A DNA stretch of 24,056 nt from CAYVGO01 sp964450725 (GCA_964450725.1 CAYVGO010000034.1:1-24056), one strand, 5' to 3'; positions 1 to 7,999 are shown, counted from the first letter of the stretch. Notes: generated from the letters alone by a model not told the origin. Made by a program: numbers and translations.

Positions 1-60
1 ACCCTAAATTCATTGGGCGTAGTTCCGATAATCTTTTTGAACATTCGGCTCATGTGGTGC
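1..60 (-). pseudogene. Displaced 3' end of a second AraC-type regulator gene
   Basis: These 60 bases repeat 1301-1360, the 3' end of the intact araC-type gene, at an offset of exactly 1300 bp, with differences only at 18, 27 and the junction base 60. Read on the minus strand they encode the terminal HTH segment beginning HHMSRMFKKIIGTTPNEF. The two internal differences both fall in third codon positions and are synonymous (acg/aca and atc/att). The rest of the gene, which should lie to the right, is replaced by the 3' end of the aldo/keto reductase gene, whose stop codon begins 2 bases past the junction. The piece is therefore a remnant without its 5' part. The repeat may continue left of the window. 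Confidence 0.85.
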
Positions 61-62
61 AC

Positions 63-1226
63 TCAATGACTGACCTGCCTTTGTTGTTCGGCATTATAAC
101 GATTGCCCATTACCGGAATTGCTGCTATGGATTGCTCTAACACCTTCCATTGCTCGGTGGAGCATGAGAATCCTAACGTTCGCAAGTTTTCCTCTAAATG
201 TGAAAACTTTGTAGTACCGGGTATCGGAACAATCCAAGGTGCTTTTTGCAGTAACCACGCCAATGCAACCTGAGAAGAAGTCATTGCATGTATACGCCCA
301 AATTGTTGCAAGACATTCACGATACGGGTATTGGCACGTATTGCTTCAGGGGTGAAACGGGGCAATGTTTGTCGATTGTCGTTTGAAGTATCAAACAGCG
401 TATATTCATTTATACATCCACCCAAGAATCCTCGATTTAAAGGACTGTACGGAACAAAACCAATTCCCAATTCCTGACATATATTGAGCACGCCATTTTG
501 CTCAACATCACGGTGCATAAGATGATATTCGCTTTGAATAGCCGTAAGCGGATAAACTGCGTGAGCCTTACGTATTGTTTCTACGCTTACTTCGCACAAT
601 CCCCAGCGTTTAATCTTTCCTTCTTTTACCAAGTCGGCAATAGTCTCGGCAACATCTTCAATGGGTACGTTAGGGTCGAATCGATGTTGGTAAAATAATT
701 CAATCGTATCAATATGCAACCGGCGAAGAGAGTCATCGCAATAACGTCTTATTGTTTCCGGACGACTATCCTGCCGCCCTGTAGCCTTTCCATTGATTAC
801 CTCATGACCGAATTTGGTAGTAACAGCAATCTTATTCTTAAATGGGGCCAATGCCTCTCCTGACAACTCTTCATTGATGAGTGGTCCATAAATGATTGCC
901 GTATCAAACAGAGTTACACCACGTTCAACGGCCTCTTGAATAAGTTTAATACATACTTTGCGATCCGGTGATTGGCTGCGATTATAGTTCATTCCCATAC
1001 ATCCGAACCCAATCGCAGAAACCTCCATTGCTGCTTTACCTGTACCCAATACACGGTATTCAGAGATTACAGAAGTATGATTTTTTCTCTTTTCCTGTTC
1101 GGAAACTAAGGTATTAGCCATACTCGATGGCAGTATCATGGCAGCCCCTGCCAAAGCAGAAGTTTTGAAGAAGTTACGTCGACTTAGACCATCTTCTAAC
1201 GTTTGTGTAATAAGTTTACTTTTCAT
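63..1226 (-). CDS. Tat-exported aldo/keto reductase
   Basis: NADPH-dependent oxidoreductase of the aldo/keto reductase superfamily; its 387 residues are a normal barrel plus an export leader. The N-terminus carries a twin-arginine signal, SRRNFFKTSALAGAA (Arg16-Arg17), so it is probably exported folded with its cofactor. The catalytic tetrad is visible: Asp108 and Tyr113 in DTAIIYG, Lys138 in VTTKFG and His181 in FYQHRFD. Late motifs GFVPYSPLNRGFLGG and PIPGTTKFSHLEENL bind the cofactor and are typical of the AKR families related to YajO/Tas. The ATG start is supported by the Tat motif. It lies 64 bp downstream of the araC-type gene in the same direction, with no TAnnTTTG promoter between, so co-transcription is likely. 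The physiological substrate cannot be told from sequence. Confidence 0.93.
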   Translation of the reverse strand: MKSKLITQTLEDGLSRRNFFKTSALAGAAMILPSSMANTLVSEQEKRKNHTSVISEYRVLGTGKAAMEVSAIGFGCMGMNYNRSQSPDRKVCIKLIQEAVERGVTLFDTAIIYGPLINEELSGEALAPFKNKIAVTTKFGHEVINGKATGRQDSRPETIRRYCDDSLRRLHIDTIELFYQHRFDPNVPIEDVAETIADLVKEGKIKRWGLCEVSVETIRKAHAVYPLTAIQSEYHLMHRDVEQNGVLNICQELGIGFVPYSPLNRGFLGGCINEYTLFDTSNDNRQTLPRFTPEAIRANTRIVNVLQQFGRIHAMTSSQVALAWLLQKAPWIVPIPGTTKFSHLEENLRTLGFSCSTEQWKVLEQSIAAIPVMGNRYNAEQQRQVSH

Positions 1227-1290
1227 TTCTATCTATTTTATGTGGCTTATAAATTAAAACGAATGATATTTTGTCTAAAATCTATGAGGG

Positions 1291-2187
1291 TTAGTTGGCT
1301 ACCCTAAATTCATTGGGTGTAGTTCCAATAATCTTTTTGAACATTCGGCTCATGTGGTGTGGGTACTTAAATCCGAGCAGGTAAGCAATTTCACTAATGC
1401 TTTTGTTATTTGCAATTAACAGTTCTTTTGCCCGATTAATAATGGTCAACTGAATATATTCTAATGCAGATTTTCCGGTCTCTTTCTTGATTAAGTCTCC
1501 AAAATAGTTGGACGAAAGGTGGAGTTGGTCGGCACAGTATTGAACCGATGGCAAGCCTACTTCTTGGGGTAAATCTGATGTAAAATAAGTAGCAAGCAGT
1601 TGCTCGAACCGCCCCAGAATAGAGTGGTTGGTAACCTCACGGGTTACAAATTGACGGTCATAAAATCGAACACAATGGTTGAGCAGTACCTCGATGTTGG
1701 CGGCAATGATTTGCTTGCTGTGTTTATCTATAGCGTGTTCCAATTCCTCTTTTATTTCATGAAAACAGTTCAGGATAATACTCCGCTCCCGTTCAGACAT
1801 GTGTAAAGCTTCATTAGATTCGTAAGAAAAAAATGAATAGTCTTTGATACGCCGCGATAAAGGGGTACCATAAAGCAAGTCGGGATGAAAAACCAATGAT
1901 AACCCTTTGGGGTTAAGGGTTTCACCGCCATCGTCAACACCCGCTACTTGCCCCGGAGCAATAAATACAAGTGTTCCTTCTTGATAGTCGTACTTGCTGC
2001 GACCATATTTAAGTGTCCCACATTCAAGTTCCTTGTAAAATACGCAATAGAACCCAAAGTTTTTACGGTTATGCTTCAAGGTTTGGAGCGTAGAAAAGTC
2101 GATAACACTCACCAATGGGTGCAGTGTTTCCAATCCAAGTTGTTTGTTGTAATCCTGTATAGATTCCATAATTATAATATCACCCAT
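1291..2187 (-). CDS. AraC-family transcriptional regulator
   Basis: A regulator of 298 residues with an N-terminal cupin-like sensing domain (about residues 20-150, including EGTLVFIAPGQVAGV) and a C-terminal double helix-turn-helix (about 195-295). The second HTH carries the family signature ISEIAYLLGFKYPHHMSRMF followed by KKIIGTTPNEF. No membrane segment is seen, so it should be cytoplasmic and sense a small ligand. It is divergent from the exported hydrolase operon starting at 2415 and upstream of the aldo/keto reductase, so it most likely controls both. A -7 box TAccTTTG lies at 2211-2218, placing transcription start near 2204 and the ATG at 2187 about 20 bases in; a second ATG at residue 7 is the alternative start. 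Its last 20 codons are duplicated at 1-60. Confidence 0.92.
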   Translation of the reverse strand: MGDIIIMESIQDYNKQLGLETLHPLVSVIDFSTLQTLKHNRKNFGFYCVFYKELECGTLKYGRSKYDYQEGTLVFIAPGQVAGVDDGGETLNPKGLSLVFHPDLLYGTPLSRRIKDYSFFSYESNEALHMSERERSIILNCFHEIKEELEHAIDKHSKQIIAANIEVLLNHCVRFYDRQFVTREVTNHSILGRFEQLLATYFTSDLPQEVGLPSVQYCADQLHLSSNYFGDLIKKETGKSALEYIQLTIINRAKELLIANNKSISEIAYLLGFKYPHHMSRMFKKIIGTTPNEFRVAN

Positions 2188-2210
2188 ATCTGTTGATTTT
2201 TTGAATAAGA

Positions 2211-2218
2211 CAAAGGTA
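2211..2218 (-). promoter_or_regulatory. Promoter -7 box of the araC-type gene
   Basis: The minus strand reads TACCTTTG, a perfect match to the Bacteroidota -7 consensus TAnnTTTG, 24 bases ahead of the ATG. I found no convincing TTTG -33 box at the usual 19-20 bp spacing. Confidence 0.6.
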
Positions 2219-2257
2219 ACTTATTTCCCTAAGTTTTATCTCCTGGCGTTGTTTAAT

Positions 2258-2362
2258 CTGTAATTGTGGTTAGCAATTCCGTAATTTGTGCTGTCATCTT
2301 ATAATCAAAAACTTTGCTATCTGTAAAATTGGTTATATAAACCGTAATTTATCTATGGATGT
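2258..2362 (+). promoter_or_regulatory. Two pairs of 21-bp-spaced direct repeats (candidate AraC-type operators)
   Basis: Four copies of a CYGTAAWWT-like half-site begin at 2258 (CTGTAATTGTGGTTAG), 2279 (CCGTAATTTGTGCTGT), 2321 (CTGTAAAATTGGTTAT) and 2342 (CCGTAATTTATCTATG). Spacing is 21 bp within each pair and 63 bp between pairs, all multiples of about two helical turns, so the sites face the same side of the DNA. First members resemble each other at 12 of 16 positions; second members share CCGTAATTT exactly. AraC itself binds half-sites 21 bp apart, so these are plausibly the operators of the adjacent regulator. The right pair ends just upstream of the promoter of the 2415 operon. Confidence 0.6.
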
Positions 2363-2378
2363 TCGTTGTTCTGTTGCC

Positions 2379-2401
2379 TACCTTTGCACTGTCTAACTTT
2401 G
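2379..2401 (+). promoter_or_regulatory. Promoter region of the fusion-hydrolase operon
   Basis: Two perfect TAnnTTTG boxes occur in tandem: TACCTTTG at 2379-2386 and TAACTTTG at 2394-2401, 28 and 13 bases ahead of the ATG at 2415. For the second, a TTG at 2374-2376 gives a 17-bp spacer, slightly short. Which box is used is unclear. The operator-like repeats end directly upstream, the position expected for an activator. Confidence 0.55.
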
Positions 2402-2414
2402 ATTCAATAAAAAA

Positions 2415-4469
2415 ATGAGAAAAGAAACTATTACTGCACTTTGTATGACATGGCTTATTTCTATTGTTACCCTTAATGCTCAGCAACATACTATGAATAT
2501 TCAGCAACTCTTCCCTCTGGGAAATAAACTGTCGCCGGAGGCGGCACAAAACTTTAAAGGACAGGCTTACCTTGCTCCCCTTACTACTTTAAAGGAACTT
2601 AATACACCGGTTTCTAATGTAACTTTTGAGCCCGGTAGTCGAAATAACTGGCATAGCCATACCGGTGGTCAATTATTGATTGTAACGGCAGGAAAGGGTT
2701 ACTATCAAGAGCGAGGAAAACCGGTTCAAATGCTCTCTCCGGGAGATGTAGTAGAAATTGCACCCGATGTAGTTCATTGGCATGGAGCGACTGAAGATAG
2801 TTGGTTTGCTCATCTTGCCGTTGGATGTAACGCGCAAACCAATAAAACCTCTTGGTATGAACCTGTTGATGATACGCAATATCCCAAAAAACAATATACC
2901 CTAAGTCTAAAGCAGCAGTATATTGTTTCTATATCAGCGTTAGCGGCAGCCGGAGATTTGGAGAGTCTGAAAATGGCATTAGTCAAAGGACTTGACGGAG
3001 GCATGACTATCAATGAAATTAAAGAGGTATTGGTTCACATTTATGCTTATTGCGGTTTTCCGCGCAGCCTACGCGGACTACAAACTTTTATGGCAGTACT
3101 TGAACAGCGCAAAGCACAAAATATTGAAGACAGGTATGGAAGGGAGGCTTCTGAAATCAAAAGTAAAAAGAGCAAATATGAGCGAGGAAGAGATATTCTG
3201 TCAGAAATTTCGGGCGTTCCTGTCGATGCTCCACGTGCAGGCTATGCCGAATTTGCTCCTGAAATAGAACGATTTTTAAAAGAACATCTGTTTGCCGATA
3301 TTTTCGAGCGAGATCTTTTAAGTTATTCCGAAAGAGAACTCACCACCGTGGCGGCTCTTGTGGGTGTAGGCGGTGTAGAGCCAATGCTGCGTTCTCATAT
3401 CGATATATGTAAACATATCGGCATTACTACAGAGCAGTTACAAGATGCCATGGAGATTATCGCAAAAAATATGGAGCCTGATAAAGTGAATGCTGCCCGT
3501 GCGGTATTGTCAGAAATGTCGGAAAGCAACAAACAACAGATAGTGAACGGTGTAACGATTGAAAAAGTATCTTTCAATAACAGAATGCAGATTAATGTAG
3601 TAGGAAACCTCTATCTTCCTGCCGGATACAGTAAGAATAAAAAGTATGCCGGGATTGTGGTCGGGCATCCTTTTGGCGGAGTAAAAGAACAAACCGCGGG
3701 ACTTCATGCTCAAAAGATGGCAGAACTGGGTTATGTTACGTTAGCATTCGATGCCTCTTTTTATGGAGAGAGCGGCGGAGAGCCACGACGCATTGAAGTA
3801 CCCGAAATTCGGGTTGAGGATTACAGTGCAGCAGTAGATTTTTTGAGTAATCATCCGCTGGTAAACAAAGAACAGATTGGTGTTATCGGTATTTGCGGCG
3901 GCGGTGGTTATGCGATAAGTGCGGCGCAGATTGACCACCGGATTAAGGCACTTGCAACAATAAGTATGTATGATATGGGACGTGCACGCCGTCAAGGGGT
4001 TAGCGATGGAATTACCTACGAGCAACGAATGTCAACCTTAGACCAGATTGGGGAACAACGCACAGCAGAGTTCGGTGGAAGCGTACGTAAAGATATTCGT
4101 GCTTTGCCCGAAAAGGTAGATGCTTCTACTCCGCAGTATGCGCGTGAGTTTTTAGATTACTACGAAAACCCCGCACGTGGACAACATCCCAATTCTACGG
4201 CTTATTACTCTTATACAAGTCTTGCCCCGATGATGAATTTTTTTCCGTTTATACAGATAGAAACTATTTCTCCGCGTCCGCTACTTTTTATTGTTGGAGA
4301 AAAAGCAGTATCTAAGTACTTTAGCGAAGATGCTTATCAACGGGCAGCCGAGCCTAAAGAACTGTTTATAGTTTCGGGGGCAACGCACGTCGATTTATAT
4401 GATCAGCCTCAATCTCTCGCTGTTACATTACCGAAACTTGACTCATTCTTTAAACAACATCTAAAATAA
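2415..4469 (+). CDS. Exported cupin / carboxymuconolactone decarboxylase / dienelactone-hydrolase-like fusion protein
   Basis: A 684-residue multidomain enzyme with a signal peptide ending near NAQ (residues 1-23). Domain 1, about 50-140, is a cupin; His80, His82, His121 and His123 are candidate metal ligands. Domains 2 and 3, about 165-230 and 285-365, are two carboxymuconolactone-decarboxylase modules (AYCGFPRSLRGLQ is the hallmark of the first); neither shows the CxxC of AhpD-type peroxidases. Domain 4, about 380-684, is an alpha/beta hydrolase with VVGHPFGG, GESGGEPR, the elbow GICGGGG putting Cys494 where serine is usual, and a candidate catalytic His in GATHVDLYD. A cysteine nucleophile is the hallmark of dienelactone hydrolases. 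The chain suggests ring-cleavage-like chemistry on a small organic acid, in one envelope protein; the substrate is unknown. The next gene follows after 10 bp. Confidence 0.88.
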   Translation: MRKETITALCMTWLISIVTLNAQQHTMNIQQLFPLGNKLSPEAAQNFKGQAYLAPLTTLKELNTPVSNVTFEPGSRNNWHSHTGGQLLIVTAGKGYYQERGKPVQMLSPGDVVEIAPDVVHWHGATEDSWFAHLAVGCNAQTNKTSWYEPVDDTQYPKKQYTLSLKQQYIVSISALAAAGDLESLKMALVKGLDGGMTINEIKEVLVHIYAYCGFPRSLRGLQTFMAVLEQRKAQNIEDRYGREASEIKSKKSKYERGRDILSEISGVPVDAPRAGYAEFAPEIERFLKEHLFADIFERDLLSYSERELTTVAALVGVGGVEPMLRSHIDICKHIGITTEQLQDAMEIIAKNMEPDKVNAARAVLSEMSESNKQQIVNGVTIEKVSFNNRMQINVVGNLYLPAGYSKNKKYAGIVVGHPFGGVKEQTAGLHAQKMAELGYVTLAFDASFYGESGGEPRRIEVPEIRVEDYSAAVDFLSNHPLVNKEQIGVIGICGGGGYAISAAQIDHRIKALATISMYDMGRARRQGVSDGITYEQRMSTLDQIGEQRTAEFGGSVRKDIRALPEKVDASTPQYAREFLDYYENPARGQHPNSTAYYSYTSLAPMMNFFPFIQIETISPRPLLFIVGEKAVSKYFSEDAYQRAAEPKELFIVSGATHVDLYDQPQSLAVTLPKLDSFFKQHLK

Positions 4470-4479
4470 CATCCATTCT

Positions 4480-5556
4480 ATGAAAACAATCCGCATTCTC
4501 TCAAGTGTTCTCATTATGTTTAATTTATCCTTACAAATTGCCTCAGCACAAAAAGCGCTTGTCATTGAAAAACAAGGGAATTTTGCTATCGGAGGTACAG
4601 TAGAATATCGCGCCGGCACGTATGATAACAGCAAGTTCGGAGGTTGGGGAACTCCCATAGAAGAGGGACAAAGTTACCATGCCGACCACGCCGTAGTAGA
4701 TTTTCAGGTTCCTGCCAACACTTACCGGTTACCATTGGTATTTGTACACGGATATGGTCAGTCGGCACGCTCATGGACTACCACTCCTGACGGACGGGAG
4801 GGATTCAATAACCTGATGTTACGCCATCAATTCAGTACCTATCTTGTAGATTTACCCGGACGAGGAAAAGCAGGACGTACAACCGCCAATCTGAACCTGA
4901 AGCCGCAAGCCGACGAGCAGTTTTGGTTCGATATTTTCCGTATCGGAGAGTGGCCGCAGTTCAATAAAGGGGTTCAATTTCCGAGTGATAGTGCATCATT
5001 AGAGCAATTTTTTCGTCAGATGACCCCAAATCTAAGTACATTAAATAAAGATGTTCCTGCACTTAATGCCCTGTTCGATAAAATAGGGAACGGAATCCTT
5101 GTAACCCACTCGGCAGGAGGATTGACAGGATGGATGGTTGCAATTCAACGTCAGAATGTGAAGGCCATTATCTCTTACGAGCCCGGCGGTTACCTGTTCC
5201 CGGAAGGAGAAGTACCCGAGCCCATGCCAAGCCTGACCGGAACGTTGAGCGGTATAAGTATAACAAAGGAAGAGTTTCTCAAACTCACAAAAATTCCGAT
5301 TGTACTCTACTTTGGTGATTACATTCCCGAAGAGGTAACCAACAAACTTGGGGGTGAAAATTGGAGAGTTCGTCTACAAATGGGACGAAAGTTCGTAGAA
5401 ACCATCAACAAATACGGCGGAGATGCCACTTTAGTTGAATTACCGAAAATCGGGATTTATGGCAATACACACTTTTTAATGTCCGACTTGAATAATGTAC
5501 AGATTGCGGATTTACTTAAAGATTGGCTGGGTGGAAAAGGATTGAATACTCAATAA
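4480..5556 (+). CDS. Exported alpha/beta-fold hydrolase
   Basis: A 358-residue hydrolase with a signal peptide (residues 1-23, cleavage near SAQ). Core motifs are the oxyanion-hole strand PLVFVHGYGQSARSW (about 84-99), DLPGRGKAG, the nucleophile elbow VTHSAGG with Ser211, and a candidate catalytic His near 331 in GNTHFLM. An acidic residue in the LYFGDYIPEE strand may complete the triad. It acts as an esterase or lipase-like enzyme in the periplasm or outside the cell; the substrate is not evident. It begins 10 bp after the fusion gene and shares its promoter, so the two probably work on one compound under the divergent AraC-type regulator. Unlike its operon partner it keeps the classical serine nucleophile. 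It ends 31 bp before the convergent selD, with no obvious terminator between. Confidence 0.85.
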   Translation: MKTIRILSSVLIMFNLSLQIASAQKALVIEKQGNFAIGGTVEYRAGTYDNSKFGGWGTPIEEGQSYHADHAVVDFQVPANTYRLPLVFVHGYGQSARSWTTTPDGREGFNNLMLRHQFSTYLVDLPGRGKAGRTTANLNLKPQADEQFWFDIFRIGEWPQFNKGVQFPSDSASLEQFFRQMTPNLSTLNKDVPALNALFDKIGNGILVTHSAGGLTGWMVAIQRQNVKAIISYEPGGYLFPEGEVPEPMPSLTGTLSGISITKEEFLKLTKIPIVLYFGDYIPEEVTNKLGGENWRVRLQMGRKFVETINKYGGDATLVELPKIGIYGNTHFLMSDLNNVQIADLLKDWLGGKGLNTQ

Positions 5557-5587
5557 AAATGATGTCCCGATTGTGTTTATCAAAAGA

Positions 5588-6616
5588 TTACTCTACGACA
5601 ATCGCAGTCTCTGCTTTTTCAGTAATTCTTCCGATAATATATAGCGGTGTATTGCTTTTTTCTGCTGCTGCTTTAACGTTTTCTAATCCCGAAGGATTGA
5701 CAGCAAACAATAATCCTCCGCTGGTTTGGGGATCGCACAGGATTGCTTTTTGATGAAGGGTTAACGATGTAACATGGTGCAGTGCTCCCTGATAGTTTCT
5801 TTCCGTACCTCCGGGAATAGAACCTTGCTCAATATATTGCGACAAATTTCCAAAAGTAGGAATGGCTTTAAAATCAATTACCGCCGTCAGTTTTTGAGGA
5901 AGTATCATTTCCGACAAATGTCCTAACAAGCCAAATCCGGTAACGTCAGTCATGGCGGTAACTTCTTCAAATGTACTTAATATTTCTCCGAATTTATTGG
6001 GTTGTGTCATCCATTCAATCGCAGTTTTTATGTCGGTTCCTGTTGCGCTATCAAACTTTCCTGCCGTTGTAACCAACCCTATTCCTAAAGGTTTGGTCAG
6101 ACATAGTATGTCGTTGGGTTTTGGGGTTGAGTTACGTTTGATATTTGCAGTAGGTATGATTCCTGTAACGGCTAATCCGAAAATAGGGTCGGCGTTTTGA
6201 ATACTGTGGCCTCCGGCTAAAGGAATATTACACTGATGACATATTGCTTTTGCTCCTGCAATAATTTCTGAGGCTACCGATGTAGGTAATTTATCGACCG
6301 GAAACCCTAAAATAGCAATGGCCATGATTGGTTTTCCACCCATTGCATAAATGTCGCTGATGGCATTTGTTGCCGCAATACGTCCAAAGTCAAAAGGATT
6401 ATCAACAATCGGCGTAAAAAAATCGGTGGTTGAAATAACCGACATTCCCGTTTCTAAATCATATACTGCAGCATCATCCAAGGTATCATTCCCGACCAAC
6501 AATTGCGGAAAAAATGGAGTGGTATGATGAGGCTGCTTTGCCAGAATTTCTTGTAAGACGGCAGAAGAGATTTTACAACCGCAACCTGCGGCAGGACTGA
6601 AAGCGGTAAGTTTCAT
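5588..6616 (-). CDS. selD: Selenide, water dikinase (selenophosphate synthase)
   Basis: SelD makes selenophosphate from selenide and ATP, the selenium donor for selenocysteine tRNA and for 2-selenouridine in tRNA. The 342 residues match the family length (E. coli about 347). The N-terminal motif AAGCGCKI places Cys12 at the catalytic Cys/Sec position and Lys15 at the essential lysine, so this is the cysteine form and needs no Sec readthrough. Further family segments are GNDTLDDAAVYDLETG, TTDFFTPIVDNPFDFGRIAA, ATNAISDIYAMGGKP, AGGHSI and CDPQTSGGLLFAV. It starts 4 bp after gldE on the same strand, so the two are co-transcribed. No selA, selB, selC or mnmH lies in the window, so the selenium end-use cannot be told here. 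Confidence 0.97.
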   Translation of the reverse strand: MKLTAFSPAAGCGCKISSAVLQEILAKQPHHTTPFFPQLLVGNDTLDDAAVYDLETGMSVISTTDFFTPIVDNPFDFGRIAATNAISDIYAMGGKPIMAIAILGFPVDKLPTSVASEIIAGAKAICHQCNIPLAGGHSIQNADPIFGLAVTGIIPTANIKRNSTPKPNDILCLTKPLGIGLVTTAGKFDSATGTDIKTAIEWMTQPNKFGEILSTFEEVTAMTDVTGFGLLGHLSEMILPQKLTAVIDFKAIPTFGNLSQYIEQGSIPGGTERNYQGALHHVTSLTLHQKAILCDPQTSGGLLFAVNPSGLENVKAAAEKSNTPLYIIGRITEKAETAIVVE

Positions 6617-6620
6617 ACAA

Positions 6621-7943
6621 CTAAAGTGAAGGTTTTTTGTTTTGAGGTTTTGGAAATACTTGTATTTTTAATATTCTGTGTCCTTCCATTTTAGCAACAT
6701 AAAATCGAAAATCTCTAATGATAAGTTCTTCGTCTGTTTTGACAAAATCACCTTTACGCTCTAATAATAATCCGCTGATTGTTTCGGCAGTACCGCGTAT
6801 ATCATCAAAATAATGAGGAGGTAATGTAAATACCTGACAAAGTTCATGAATAGTGGTCTTTCCCTCAAAGATATAGGAACCGTCGGGTTTAGCAATATAG
6901 TTAGATTGCTCTGCATCAGATTCGTCATTAATTTCTCCTACTACTTCTTCTAAAACATCTTCAAGGGTTACAATACCCGAAAATCCGCCATATTCGTCAA
7001 CAACAATAGCAAAGTGTATTTTTTTTGCCTTAAACTCTTCCAGCAAATCATTGATTTTTTTATTTTCCGGAACATAGAGCGGTTTTCGCAGCAGGGTCAG
7101 CCAATGATAATCTACTTTATCAATATGAGGAAGAATGTCTTTCAAGTGTAATACTCCAATGATTTTGTCAATATCATTTTGATAAACGGGTACGCGCGAA
7201 TATTCCCACTCAATAATTTTTTCTTTTAAATCTTGGAAATTTGTTGTACTTTCTATGGTGGTAACATCAATCCGCTGTACCATAATCTCACGTACGGTAG
7301 TTTCTCTGAATTTCACCAAACGGGTTAAAATGTTTTTATCCTCTTTAGAAGACATGGTAGATAAACTGACAGCAGTAGAAAGGTCGTCCATAGAAAAGGA
7401 TTGTTCATTGTCAATCACTTTATTTTCTACTACAGTTGCCGCTTTGACTAATAAGAAAGAAAACGGAGAAAGAATTTTGGAGATAAAACCGATAAATCGC
7501 GCCACAAAACGAACATAAGACAAGGATTTGTAACCTGCTAAAATCTTAGGAATAATTTCTCCAAAAAGTAGAATTAAAAAAGTAATGATAACAACATTAA
7601 ATAAAATATCGACCACTTCGGAGTGAAAAACAATCGTTCGCTGAATAAGTACGGTCGACAAAATAACCACACAAAGATTGACAAAGTTATTGGCAATGTG
7701 AATTGTTGCCAATAAACGATTCGGATTTTCCAACAACAATAAAATATACCTTGATTTTTCGGTATTGGATTTCAAAATGTTTGACTTTTCTTTAGTACCT
7801 AATGAAAAAAAGGCAGATTCGGCTCCGGAAATCATTGCCGAAATAAAGATTAAGCATAAAATAATGGAAAATAATACAAGAGAATACCCTAAAGAAAAGG
7901 CGGGCGACAAAGAGATAAAAGCGTGAAAGGAGTCAGGGTCCAC
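6621..7943 (-). CDS. gldE: GldE-like membrane protein (CNNM/CBS/CorC family)
   Basis: Inner-membrane protein with an N-terminal DUF21/CNNM domain of about three to four membrane helices (first one near SLVLFSIILCLIFISAMI, then FVNLCVVILSTVLI and VIITFLILLFGEIIPKI), two cytosolic CBS domains (about residues 205-330) and a C-terminal CorC_HlyC domain. The signature GEIIPKILAGYKS and the CBS end TLEDVLEEVVGEINDE support the family. In Bacteroidota this protein is named GldE after gliding-motility genes, but it is also widespread in non-gliders, where an ion-transport or envelope role is possible. The longest frame opens at a TTG (7970) that is itself part of the -7 box, so I place the start at GTG 7943, giving MDPDSFHAF and 440 residues. 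It is co-transcribed with selD. Confidence 0.88.
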   Translation of the reverse strand: MDPDSFHAFISLSPAFSLGYSLVLFSIILCLIFISAMISGAESAFFSLGTKEKSNILKSNTEKSRYILLLLENPNRLLATIHIANNFVNLCVVILSTVLIQRTIVFHSEVVDILFNVVIITFLILLFGEIIPKILAGYKSLSYVRFVARFIGFISKILSPFSFLLVKAATVVENKVIDNEQSFSMDDLSTAVSLSTMSSKEDKNILTRLVKFRETTVREIMVQRIDVTTIESTTNFQDLKEKIIEWEYSRVPVYQNDIDKIIGVLHLKDILPHIDKVDYHWLTLLRKPLYVPENKKINDLLEEFKAKKIHFAIVVDEYGGFSGIVTLEDVLEEVVGEINDESDAEQSNYIAKPDGSYIFEGKTTIHELCQVFTLPPHYFDDIRGTAETISGLLLERKGDFVKTDEELIIRDFRFYVAKMEGHRILKIQVFPKPQNKKPSL

Positions 7944-7967
7944 AAATAAAAAGTTTTGATTTGGCGG

Positions 7968-7999
7968 CAAATTTACGTGATTATTTTTAAATCATCAAA
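7968..7999 (-). promoter_or_regulatory. Consensus Bacteroidota promoter of gldE-selD
   Basis: On the minus strand a TTTG -33 box (7996-7999) is followed by a 20-bp spacer and the -7 box TAAATTTG (7968-7975), a full match to TTTG-N19/20-TAnnTTTG. Transcription should start near 7962. That excludes the TTG at 7968-7970 as start codon and fits GTG 7941-7943 with a leader of about 20 bases. Confidence 0.8.

Noticed and set aside
5523..5753. 76-codon plus-strand ORF after the hydrolase gene
   Set aside because: Overlaps the end of the hydrolase gene and the conserved C-terminus of SelD on the opposite strand; no family resemblance.
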